DNA from: Sphingomonas_R sp036387535
GTDB lineage: Bacteria > Pseudomonadota > Alphaproteobacteria > Sphingomonadales > Sphingomonadaceae
Assembly (NCBI RefSeq): GCF_036387535.1
Contig: NZ_DASVTO010000115.1
Coordinates: 11,187 to 75,186 of the forward strand
DNA: 64,000 nt
Reading direction: 5' to 3'
The notes under the pieces were generated by a model. It was not told the origin of the DNA. It worked only from the letters and a program-made list of their open reading frames with translations, and ran no database searches. Below, piece after piece: positions 9,101-16,538 of the stretch. Made by a program: the position numbers and the translations under genes. How positions within the stretch are numbered: the first letter of the stretch is position 1; every line of letters begins with the position of its first letter.

Positions 9101-10349
9101 CGGCGGCGGCGTTCAATCCGGTGACCCGGCGTGCGGTCGCGTGGACCGGGATCAGGATGCGATCGGTGTCGATCACTGCCTTGCCCTGTACCTGCAACCC
9201 TTCGATCCCGGTCGCGTCAAAGCCCAACGCTGCGGCGGTCAGCCGATAGGCCACCGTCGGTGTCGCGAACGGCCCGTCGATCGCCGCCGCTACCCGCACG
9301 TCGCGCCCGCGCACATTCGGTGCGATCGCTCCCGGGCGCAGCAACTGGCCGTCGATCCGGAAATTGCCGATCCGGCTCTGCCCCAGGTCGACGCGCCCCT
9401 GTCCGTCCACCGCCAGCGCAGCCGATCTGACCGCGAACCGCGTGTCGACGATCCGCTTGTCGAACGTCGCCACCATGTCGACATCCAGCGCCGGCTCCAC
9501 CAGCCGCGCCGCCGGACCCGTCAATATCAGGCCCGGCCGCGTCGCACCCTTGGCCCGGAACGTGCCGTCGCGACCCAGGATCGCGATGTCCGCGATCGCC
9601 TGTCCGCCCAACAGCGCGCGCGCCTGGCCGCGCCAGTTCGCCCAGTCCCCGCGTCCGCCGACCCGGAGATCGATGGGCTTGCCGAGCCCGGCATAGCTGT
9701 CGACCAGCCCGCCGGCCGGCGCCTGCATCCGCGCATCGATCAACAGCCGGTTCGCGGCGGGCACCGCATCCAGCCGGAACAGCAGCCGGTCGCCACCGAC
9801 CGCATTCACCGCGCGCAGCGCCGCCGCGTCCAGGTTCAAACGCGCACGCCCATCCGCGATGTCGGCCCCGCCCGCCAGCCGAACGATGCTGCGCTTGCCG
9901 GTCACCGGCTTCTCCAGCACCAGGCGATCGACGGTCAGCCGCCCGATCGTCAGGTCGATGTCGGGCAGGATCGGCGCATTGGGATCGCTCGGCACCTCCT
10001 TCAACGCGGGCAGGCGCGACAAGGTCACCAGCGGCGCAGCCAGGCTCCGCACGTCGATCTTGCTGTGGGCATAGGCGAACGGCCGCCAATCGAGCGCGAC
10101 TGCGGGCGCCCGCGCAAAGACCCCTTTCGGATCGCTCAGCGTCAGGTCGCGGATCGTCAGCGCGCCGTACAGCGACCCTTCGAGGCGCCCGACGCCGATG
10201 CGCAGGCCCGACGCCGTCTCATACCCGTCCAGTTGCCCGCGCACAAAATTGCGCCCGGGCGCGGTGTTCAGTCCCAGCACCACCAGCAGCAGCAGCGCAA
10301 CCAGCGCCGCCACGGCGATCCCGACCCATTTCGCGATCCGCAGCGCCAT
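6195..10349 (-). CDS. tamB: TamB, translocation and assembly module inner-membrane subunit
   Basis: Large (1384 aa) AsmA-like envelope protein that spans the periplasm and works with TamA in outer-membrane protein assembly and, as shown for the family, phospholipid transfer between membranes. One N-terminal membrane segment (about 8-28), then a very long repetitive beta-rich region typical of a hydrophobic groove, and a C-terminal DUF490 domain from about residue 1050 (GNLEVLRGTDSFSGRRFEIS, then LSRLLFG) ending in an aromatic residue. The ATG at 10349 overlaps the tamA stop (ATGA), so both are co-translated. Confidence 0.93.
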   Translation of the reverse strand: MALRIAKWVGIAVAALVALLLLVVLGLNTAPGRNFVRGQLDGYETASGLRIGVGRLEGSLYGALTIRDLTLSDPKGVFARAPAVALDWRPFAYAHSKIDVRSLAAPLVTLSRLPALKEVPSDPNAPILPDIDLTIGRLTVDRLVLEKPVTGKRSIVRLAGGADIADGRARLNLDAAALRAVNAVGGDRLLFRLDAVPAANRLLIDARMQAPAGGLVDSYAGLGKPIDLRVGGRGDWANWRGQARALLGGQAIADIAILGRDGTFRAKGATRPGLILTGPAARLVEPALDVDMVATFDKRIVDTRFAVRSAALAVDGQGRVDLGQSRIGNFRIDGQLLRPGAIAPNVRGRDVRVAAAIDGPFATPTVAYRLTAAALGFDATGIEGLQVQGKAVIDTDRILIPVHATARRVTGLNAAAGGLLTNLRVDGDLAYANAKLLSDNLRLRSDRIDATAILLADIGTGRYTGALKGRVNDYQVDGLGRINLVTDADLVAGANGTYGIKGRVRVTTRRIDNASVRDALGGPATITADVGYSETGAATVRNLRMTAPKFRISSGEGSYRSDGTLAFRAAGVSADYGPVAVVVGGTVAAPRINIRASRPNVGIPLTDVTVDIVGTGAGYQVNARGGSNYGPFAADLLIRQGARGTAFDIRSARFAGIDLRGSVSPTPAGPYTGSLALNGSGLNGTIRLAAAGQYQRADVDVAARGARIPGTTPITIAAGTIRGSVIVYPDAPAVNGRFVLTGVRQGAMAIDRAQGRVNYRGGRGTVALIARGTSGVPFDIATQAALSPDMIRANIRGTANAIPFRLAAPAIVRKTSAGWTLAPATLVLPQGQMVIEGSYGDLIRGRARLSNLDLSIVQAFAPGLGLGGKASGTVDYIGDAGVPTLNARLDIARFTRTGALTISDPVDIATLIRLSDAGGSASAIVRRGGAAVGRLQARLGPLGGGNGAWTERLLAAPLSGGVRYAGPAEVLWTLTGIAGQTLSGPVAVAADFGGRVNQPTLTGVVRANALRYENETYGTVLSNIAVNGRFTQSRFELTSLTAKAGSGSVSASGSVGLDAAGGFPIDLRATLARAQLARSDALGATVSGTLRVRNGRDTGPLIEGDLTLPEIRYQIVMQGASEVAVLDGVRRRNAPPMPTAASTLPSNWKLNIRVRADNRIFVSGMGLEAEWKTDLRVTGTATTPRIVGNLEVLRGTDSFSGRRFEISRGKVTFNGGPATNPELDISATTTVEGVTAIINIGGSALNPQVTFTSTPALAQDEVLSRLLFGSSVTSLSPTQAIQLAAALNSLRGSGGGGLNPLGKLRSATGIDRLRILGADKTAGRGTALAAGQYISNDIYVEVITDARGFTATQLQIALSKSLSILSSTGSFGGSNVSLRYSKNY

Positions 10350-12430
10350 CAGAATGCCTGTCCGATCGAGATATAGAGCGCGATCTTGCTCTCACCTTTC
10401 TTGCGGCCGATCGGTGTCGCCACGTCGACGCGCAACGGCCCGAAATTGGTATAGTAGCGTCCGCCGATCCCGGCGCCGTAGCGCAGGCCCGACAGCGACG
10501 GGGTCGATGCCTCGCCTACCCGCCCCGCATCCACGAACGGAACGATCCCGTAATTGCCGAACCGATAGCGCGCCTCGATCGCGAATTCGGTCAGCGACCG
10601 GCCGCCGACCGGATCATTGTTCGGATCCTTCGGCCCCAGTTGCTGGTAGCCGAAACCGCGTACCGATCCACCGCCGCCGGCATATAGCCGCCGGGACGGC
10701 GCGATGTCGTCGCGCTTCACGCCCACGATCGATCCTACCCGCGCACGACCCGCCAGCACGATGCTCGGCCCCAGCGGCAAATAGCTGCTGCCTTCCGCCA
10801 GGAACCGGCCGTACGTATCGATCGCGCCTTGCAACGATGCCTCGGGGCTGACGCGCGCCGTCAATCGAAACCCGCGTGTGGGATCGAGCAGACTGTCCGA
10901 TCGATCATAGGTCAGCTGCAACGGGATCGCCCCGATCAGATAGGTCGCCCGCGTCCGCTCGGCGTCGCCCGGATCGAACCGGCTTTCGTTGGTGCCGATG
11001 ATTTCCGCGCCCGCCGAATAGGTCCAGCGCTTCTGCCACAGCGGCGTCGATTGCCGTGACAGGCTGGCCGACACGTTCACGGTACGTGCGCTGTAGGCGT
11101 CGAAATCCTGCCGCGCCGCACCGACCGACGCCTGGAACGTACGATCGCGCAGACCGGCATTTGACCGGCGGAACGTCGCGCTCGCACCCTGCTGCTGCGT
11201 GCCCGCGACGGCATCCAGGATCAGCGCGCCTTCGTCGGGGAACAGATTGCGATGGGTCCAGCCGCCCGTCACCTTGATGCCCTCACCCGTGCCATAGCCG
11301 CCGCTGCCGGACAGCGACCGCATCGGCCCTGCGGTCTGGTTGACGCGCAGGTCGACGATCTCGGTTCCGTCGGGCGCGATCACGCCGGTCCGCACCGGCT
11401 CCACCGCCACGGTCGAAAACAGGCTGGTCGCGACCAGCGCCTGGCGCAGATCGTCCACCTTGCGGCTGTCATAGACCTGCCCGCGGTCGAACCGCGCCAG
11501 CACCGCGACATGATCCACTCCGAACACCGGATCGCCCGCTACCTGGAACCCGCCATAGCTGGATCGCGGACCGGAAACGATCGGCAGCGCGTAATCGCCG
11601 ACCGGCTGCCGGTCATCCAGTACGATGTCGCGTGCACCGACCGTCACGAAGGGATAGCCTTGCTCCGGCAACCGCAGCGCGACGTTCGCCTCGCCGGTCA
11701 GGATATCGGTTGCGACGATCGGCTGCCCGGTCCGCAAGCCCAGCGCGGACCGCGCCAGCACCGTCGGCGATGGGGCCGCGCCGGTGACCGCGATCTGCCC
11801 CAGGCTATACCGCGCACCCGGCGTTGCAGTGATCGTCACCTTCGCCTGCCCCCGCGCAGCCGGCGCCGGATCGACTACCGCGGTCGCGACACCGTCATAA
11901 TAGCCTTCGGATTTCAGCAGCCGCTCGATGAGGGCGACGTCCTCATTCGCGCGCGCGGTGATCTGCGCGGCATTGGCCGCTTTCTTTCCGTCACTCAGCA
12001 GCGCCGACAGCGGCTTGAACCGGTCGTACAGACCGCCCGTTTCCAGTCCGGTCACGGTCACGGCATAGCGGATGGGCGGCAGCTCCGCATCATCCGCCAC
12101 CCCCGGCGCGGCGGGCGGCGGCACCGTCGCCGCCTGCGACAGCGGCGGCAGGGGCGCGGCCAGTTCGGTATCGGGGATGGTGGCGACCGGATCCGCCGGC
12201 GGCGCAAGCGCGGGAGCGGGCGTTTCCGCGCCGGGCACCGTCACGCTGTCGATCGGCGGCAATGCGGCATTGAACTGGCTGTCGTCCAGCGCCGCATCGG
12301 GCGCCGTTCCTGCCGGTGGGGGCGATACCGGCATCGGCGCCGGCGGACGCGACACGACGGGCGCGGCGATGGCGACGACGCCGACACCGATCCACAACCG
12401 AACGACTGCGCTGAACGTGCGACCCGGCAA
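10349..12430 (-). CDS. tamA: TamA, Omp85-family outer-membrane assembly protein
   Basis: Omp85-family barrel (693 aa) in the outer membrane. After an N-terminal signal segment (about 1-27) there is an unusual Pro/Ala-rich stretch of about 90 residues, then POTRA domains (about 125-360) and a 16-strand barrel. The lid-loop motif is present as SVRGFGY, and the protein ends in phenylalanine. The TTG start at 12430 is chosen because AGGGGAAGC lies at suitable spacing upstream and no better in-frame start is visible. It precedes and overlaps tamB, the canonical order. Confidence 0.9.
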   Translation of the reverse strand: MPGRTFSAVVRLWIGVGVVAIAAPVVSRPPAPMPVSPPPAGTAPDAALDDSQFNAALPPIDSVTVPGAETPAPALAPPADPVATIPDTELAAPLPPLSQAATVPPPAAPGVADDAELPPIRYAVTVTGLETGGLYDRFKPLSALLSDGKKAANAAQITARANEDVALIERLLKSEGYYDGVATAVVDPAPAARGQAKVTITATPGARYSLGQIAVTGAAPSPTVLARSALGLRTGQPIVATDILTGEANVALRLPEQGYPFVTVGARDIVLDDRQPVGDYALPIVSGPRSSYGGFQVAGDPVFGVDHVAVLARFDRGQVYDSRKVDDLRQALVATSLFSTVAVEPVRTGVIAPDGTEIVDLRVNQTAGPMRSLSGSGGYGTGEGIKVTGGWTHRNLFPDEGALILDAVAGTQQQGASATFRRSNAGLRDRTFQASVGAARQDFDAYSARTVNVSASLSRQSTPLWQKRWTYSAGAEIIGTNESRFDPGDAERTRATYLIGAIPLQLTYDRSDSLLDPTRGFRLTARVSPEASLQGAIDTYGRFLAEGSSYLPLGPSIVLAGRARVGSIVGVKRDDIAPSRRLYAGGGGSVRGFGYQQLGPKDPNNDPVGGRSLTEFAIEARYRFGNYGIVPFVDAGRVGEASTPSLSGLRYGAGIGGRYYTNFGPLRVDVATPIGRKKGESKIALYISIGQAF

Positions 12431-12508
12431 CCAGCTTCCCCTTTTGCGGCCCGGACGACCCGATCCTGCCCGGCGACCATGGCGGGCCGATCCCGTCCCC
12501 GCAACCCG

Positions 12509-12550
12509 CTAAAATCCCGGATTACCGCCTTTTTCCGTGTAATCGGCCAT
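12509..12550 (-). other. Short 13-codon ORF in the tamA leader
   Basis: In the region upstream of tamA an ATG at 12550 opens a 13-codon frame (MADYTEKGGNPGF) ending in TAG at 12511-12509, 78 nt before the tamA TTG. Its DNA contains an interrupted repeat, GATTAC ... GTAATC, that could fold. No convincing ribosome-binding site precedes it. It could be a leader peptide or chance. The rest of 12431-12620 holds only a possible promoter. Confidence 0.2.
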
Positions 12551-12586
12551 CGGCCGCAACTGGTTGAACGATCCTGTTGATCGCGC

Positions 12587-12620
12587 GTTATATACCGTTA
12601 CGTCCGCCAGGTCGGCGCAA
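12587..12620 (-). promoter_or_regulatory. Possible promoter upstream of tamAB
   Basis: On the minus strand an A/T-rich TATATAAC box (12594-12587) stands out in GC-rich surroundings, with TTGCGC (12620-12615) upstream. The 20-nt spacer is longer than ideal, so the -35 assignment is weak. It fits transcription of tamA-tamB starting near 12580. Confidence 0.33.
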
Positions 12621-14882
12621 TCATTCCTGGATCTTGTCGATCGTGATCGGCAGGGAACGGACCCGCCGACCGGTCGCGTGGAAGATCGCGTTGGCGATCG
12701 CGGCGGCCGTTCCCACGATCCCGATCTCGCCCAGCCCCTTGATCCCCTGCGGCGACACCTCGCGGTCGGGTTCGTCAACGAAGATCACCTCGATGTCGTG
12801 CACATCGGCGTGCACCGGAATATGATATTCCGCCAGATTATGGTTCATGAAGCGTCCGATCCGGTGATCGGCCTGGGTTTCCTCGTGCAGCGCCATCCCG
12901 ATCCCCATCACGACCCCGCCCAGGATCTGGCTGCGCGCGGTCTTCGGGTTGATGATCCGCCCGGCAGCCACCGCGCAGACGATACGCGTGACCCGGATCA
13001 CGCCAAGCTCCTCGTCGACCTTGACCTCGGCAAAGATCGCGCTGTGCGTGTTCTTCGCCTTCTTCTTCTTGCCGGTCACCTCGCCCGCGGTATCCCGCAG
13101 CCCTGGCGCCGCTTTCTCTTCGACCATGATCTCGTTCAGTCCGGCCGCGCGCATCGCCTCGCCGAAGCTGACCGATCGGCTGGGATCGGTCGCCAGGATC
13201 ATGCGCCCGTGTTCAAAGCGCAGCGCATCCGCCGCCGCACCCCCCAGCGGATTGCCGTCCACCTTCTCGGCGGCCTTGGCCAGCTTCACCCGTACCGCGG
13301 CGCAGGCCACTTCGATCCCGGCGCTGACCGATGCCGCCATCCAGCTGCCACCCTCGACCGGAGACAGCGGCAGGTCGCTGTCGCCCAGCACCGCCGTCAC
13401 CTGTTCCGCCGGCAGTCCCAGCGCGCCCGCCGCGACCTGCGTCATGACGGTGTAGGTGCCGGTCCCGATATCCGAGCTGGCGGTCGCGACCTCCAGATGG
13501 CCGTTCGCGCTCAACCGGGCGCGCACCGATACCTTCTGGAACATCGCGTCCCACATGCCGGTCGCCATTCCCCAGCCGACCAGCTCCTGCCCGTCCCGCA
13601 TCGATCGCGGCGCCGCCACGCGCGCATTCCAGCCAAATGCCTCCGCGCCTTCCTGATACGCTTCGCGCAAGGCCTTGGACGTATAGGGGATGTCGTTCAT
13701 CGCATCCTTTTCGCTGTAGTTCTTGAGGCGCAACGCCAGCGGATCGATGCCGACTTCATAGGCCAGTTCGTCCATCGCCATTTCGAACAGCGTGACGCCG
13801 GTCGCCGCCCCCGGCGCCCGCATGTCGCCCGGCGTATAGGTATCGACCGCGGTCAACGCCCAATGCAGCGCCGCATTGTCGCAGGCATAAAGCTGCCCAC
13901 CCCACTGCGCGATCGACTCCATGTAATTTTCGAATCGCGATGTCGGCGTCACCGCCTTGCTGTAGATCGACTGCAGGTCGCCGGCCGCGTCCGCGCCCAG
14001 CCGGATGCTGTGCTGGCATTCCGGCCGGTGGGTGAAGGTGAACATCTGCTGCCGCGTCAGGACCACCCGCACCGACCGCTTCAGCATCCGCGCCGCCATG
14101 GTCGCGAGATAGACCTGATATTGCGGCCGCAGCCCGGATCCGAATCCTCCCCCGACGAACGGGTTGCGTACCCGCACGTCCTTCTTTGCGAACCCGAATA
14201 TGCCGACCAGATAGTCCTGCACATTCTGCGATCCTTGCGTCTTGTCATAAACGGTGATCGATCCATCGCCGTGCCACTGCACCGTGCTGGCGTGCATCTC
14301 CATCGGGTTGTGGTGCTCGGTCGCCAGGCGATATTCCTGATCGATCCGCTTCGGCGCGTCGGCATAGGCGCGCGCCTCGTCGCCGCGGTCCTTCGGCTTC
14401 ACGAACCCCGACCGGGTCTTCTCTGGCTGGAACTCCGCGGAGTTCAGAAAAAACGTCTCGTGCGGCTCGGTTTCATATTCGGCCTGCACCAGCCCGGCGG
14501 CGTGCCGCGCATCTTCGAACGTCTCCGCGACCACCAGCGCGATCGGCTGTCCACTGAACAGGATCCGGTCGTCATAGAAAGCGCGGAACGGCGATCCCGG
14601 CGGCGCCACCTCGTCGCGATAGGAGCGGTCGAACCAGGGGATGTGCGGCCGATTGCGATGGCTGAGGATCTCCACCACGCCCGGCGCTGCGCGCGCCGCA
14701 TCCAGGTGCAGCTTGGTGATCCGCCCCTTGGTGATCGCGCTGGACACCACCACGCCGTACAGCAGTCCGGCCACCGGATGTTCGGCCGCATACCGCGCGC
14801 CGCCGGTGACTTTCAGCCTGCCGTCGACGCGGCTGAGCGGGGATCCGATCCCGACCTGGGTCTCTTCCAACATCGTGGCCAT
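12621..14882 (-). CDS. Molybdopterin-binding subunit of a xanthine dehydrogenase-family hydroxylase (PaoC-like)
   Basis: Catalytic large subunit (753 aa) of a molybdenum hydroxylase oxidising an aldehyde or N-heterocycle. N-terminal Ald_Xan_dh_C domain (SRVDGRLKVTGGARYAAE), then the two-part Mo-cofactor domain with NPFVGGGFGSG and the C-terminal KGLGEIGIVG holding the presumed catalytic Glu. The ATG at 14882 is preceded by GGGAGAA; an upstream in-frame start would add 50 residues overlapping the FAD gene. Third gene of the 2Fe-2S/FAD/Mo operon. The exact substrate is unknown; resemblance is to the YagR/PaoC group. No XdhC/MocA-type chaperone gene is in the window. Confidence 0.9.
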   Translation of the reverse strand: MATMLEETQVGIGSPLSRVDGRLKVTGGARYAAEHPVAGLLYGVVVSSAITKGRITKLHLDAARAAPGVVEILSHRNRPHIPWFDRSYRDEVAPPGSPFRAFYDDRILFSGQPIALVVAETFEDARHAAGLVQAEYETEPHETFFLNSAEFQPEKTRSGFVKPKDRGDEARAYADAPKRIDQEYRLATEHHNPMEMHASTVQWHGDGSITVYDKTQGSQNVQDYLVGIFGFAKKDVRVRNPFVGGGFGSGLRPQYQVYLATMAARMLKRSVRVVLTRQQMFTFTHRPECQHSIRLGADAAGDLQSIYSKAVTPTSRFENYMESIAQWGGQLYACDNAALHWALTAVDTYTPGDMRAPGAATGVTLFEMAMDELAYEVGIDPLALRLKNYSEKDAMNDIPYTSKALREAYQEGAEAFGWNARVAAPRSMRDGQELVGWGMATGMWDAMFQKVSVRARLSANGHLEVATASSDIGTGTYTVMTQVAAGALGLPAEQVTAVLGDSDLPLSPVEGGSWMAASVSAGIEVACAAVRVKLAKAAEKVDGNPLGGAAADALRFEHGRMILATDPSRSVSFGEAMRAAGLNEIMVEEKAAPGLRDTAGEVTGKKKKAKNTHSAIFAEVKVDEELGVIRVTRIVCAVAAGRIINPKTARSQILGGVVMGIGMALHEETQADHRIGRFMNHNLAEYHIPVHADVHDIEVIFVDEPDREVSPQGIKGLGEIGIVGTAAAIANAIFHATGRRVRSLPITIDKIQE

Positions 14883-14895
14883 GCTATTCTCCCGC

Positions 14896-15906
14896 TCAGG
14901 CGATGCGCTTGTCGACCTGCGACTGCGGCGTTCCGGCCGCGGCCTGCTTGCACGCGCGCACGATCGCGCGCCGCGCCAGTCCGATCTTGAAATCGTTGCT
15001 GCCCTGGCCCTCGGCGCCGTCCAGCAGGGCATGGGCCGTCGCCAGGAACGCCGACTGCGACGGCGCCTCGCCGATCAGCAGCGTTTCCGCGCTCCGCGAC
15101 CGCCACGGCTTGTGCGCGACGCCACCCAGCGCGATCCGGGCGTCGGCGATCCGGCCGTCCGCGATCCGCATCACCACCGCGACCGACACGAGCGCGAACG
15201 CATAGGATAATCGGTCACGCAGCTTGAGATATGTATGGTGACCCGAGAAATCCTCGTCTGGCAGATCGATGGACGTTACCAGTTCGCCCGGCTTCAGCAT
15301 ATTGTCCCTCGCCGGATCGTCGCCCGGCAGGCGGTGATAATCCGCCATCGGAATCGCGCGATCGCCCAACGGCCCGGTGACGTTCACCACCGCATCCAGC
15401 ACCGCCAGCCCGACGCACATGTCGGACGGGTGCGTCGCGATGCAGGCCGCGCTGGCACCCAGGATCGCATTGATCCGGTTGACCCCGCCAATGGCCGAAC
15501 ATCCGGTGCCCGGCTCGCGCTTGTTGCACGCGGTGCTGTTGTCGTAGAAATACAGGCAGCGCGTCCGCTGGTTCAGGTTGCCGCCCATCGTCGCGACATT
15601 CCGCAATTGCGCGCTCGCGCCCGCCAGGATGGCGCTCGACAAGATCGGATACCGCGTTTCCACCCTGGGGTCCCAGGCGCAGTCGGTGTTGGTCACCAGC
15701 GCACCGATCCGGAGGCCCCCGTCCCGATCCTCGATCGATTTCAGCGGCAGGCGATTGATGTCGACGATCCGCACCGGCCGTTCGACATTCTCCTTCATCA
15801 GATCGACCAGATTGCTGCCCCCGGCCAGAAACCGGACACCCTGCCGATTGCCGTCGCGGACGGCCTCCGCCACGTCGCTCGGGCGGTCATAGCCGAACCG
15901 GATCAC
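14896..15906 (-). CDS. FAD-binding subunit of the molybdenum hydroxylase (PaoB-like)
   Basis: Medium subunit (336 aa) passing electrons between the iron-sulfur clusters and acceptor. FAD-binding motifs are FLAGGSNLVDLMK and NVATMGGNLNQRTRC. A cysteine-bearing insertion follows (C at RTRC, then NSTAC, then GTGC), as in E. coli PaoB, where such an insertion binds an additional 4Fe-4S cluster. The GTG start at 15906 overlaps the preceding gene's TGA (GTGA). Ends 13 nt before the Mo-subunit start. Confidence 0.88.
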   Translation of the reverse strand: MIRFGYDRPSDVAEAVRDGNRQGVRFLAGGSNLVDLMKENVERPVRIVDINRLPLKSIEDRDGGLRIGALVTNTDCAWDPRVETRYPILSSAILAGASAQLRNVATMGGNLNQRTRCLYFYDNSTACNKREPGTGCSAIGGVNRINAILGASAACIATHPSDMCVGLAVLDAVVNVTGPLGDRAIPMADYHRLPGDDPARDNMLKPGELVTSIDLPDEDFSGHHTYLKLRDRLSYAFALVSVAVVMRIADGRIADARIALGGVAHKPWRSRSAETLLIGEAPSQSAFLATAHALLDGAEGQGSNDFKIGLARRAIVRACKQAAAGTPQSQVDKRIA

Positions 15907-16418
15907 CGTGCATCCTCCCGATCCATCACGGAAAGCACCGCATCGACGATGTTGGTGTAGGCGCCGCACCGACACAGATTGCCGCTCATATGCTCGCGGA
16001 TGCTTGCCGCGTCCGTGGCCCGGCCTTCGCGCAGCACCCCCACCGCGGAACAGATCTGTCCGGGCGTGCAATATCCGCACTGGAACGCGTCATGATCAAT
16101 GAACGCCTGCTGCAGGGGATGCAGCGTACCGTCCTTCGCCAGACCTTCGATCGTCTCGACCGCCGCGCCGTCGCGAACCACCGCCAGCGTCAGGCAGCTG
16201 TTGACCCGGACCCCGTTGACCAGGACCGTGCACGCCCCGCATTGGCCGTGATCGCACCCCTTCTTGGTCCCGGTCAGGTCCATCCGCTCGCGCAGTAGGT
16301 CCAGCAATGTCACCCATGGCGGGATCGAGAAATGTTCGGGCCGGCCGTTGACCGTCAGCGTGATGTCGATCCGGTCGTCCCGGGTCTCGGCAGGGGACGG
16401 CGCAAGCGTGGTGGTCAT
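15903..16418 (-). CDS. 2Fe-2S subunit of the molybdenum hydroxylase (PaoA-like)
   Basis: Small electron-transfer subunit (171 aa) with two 2Fe-2S clusters: a plant-type ferredoxin cluster in CDHGQCGACTV plus a downstream Cys, and a second cluster from CGYCTPGQ and NLCRCG. The ATG at 16418 has GGAGG six nt upstream. The E. coli PaoA counterpart has a Tat signal peptide; this protein begins MTTTLAPSPAE with no twin-arginine or hydrophobic segment, so the enzyme is predicted to stay in the cytoplasm. First gene of its operon. Confidence 0.9.
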   Translation of the reverse strand: MTTTLAPSPAETRDDRIDITLTVNGRPEHFSIPPWVTLLDLLRERMDLTGTKKGCDHGQCGACTVLVNGVRVNSCLTLAVVRDGAAVETIEGLAKDGTLHPLQQAFIDHDAFQCGYCTPGQICSAVGVLREGRATDAASIREHMSGNLCRCGAYTNIVDAVLSVMDREDAR

Positions 16419-16538
16419 TTTAGCCTCCGGTACAGGCATTTGCGGTTTGCGGGATAGCGGACGGCGGCGCGTTTCGTTCCCGTTCCGGCACAACCGCCAG
16501 CATCGACAGCGGGTGGCGGAAGCGGGTAGACCGCCGCC

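Noticed and set aside
15903..16418. Tat-exported small subunit as in PaoA
   Set aside because: No twin-arginine motif or hydrophobic stretch at the start supported by the ribosome-binding site; upstream in-frame residues do not supply one.
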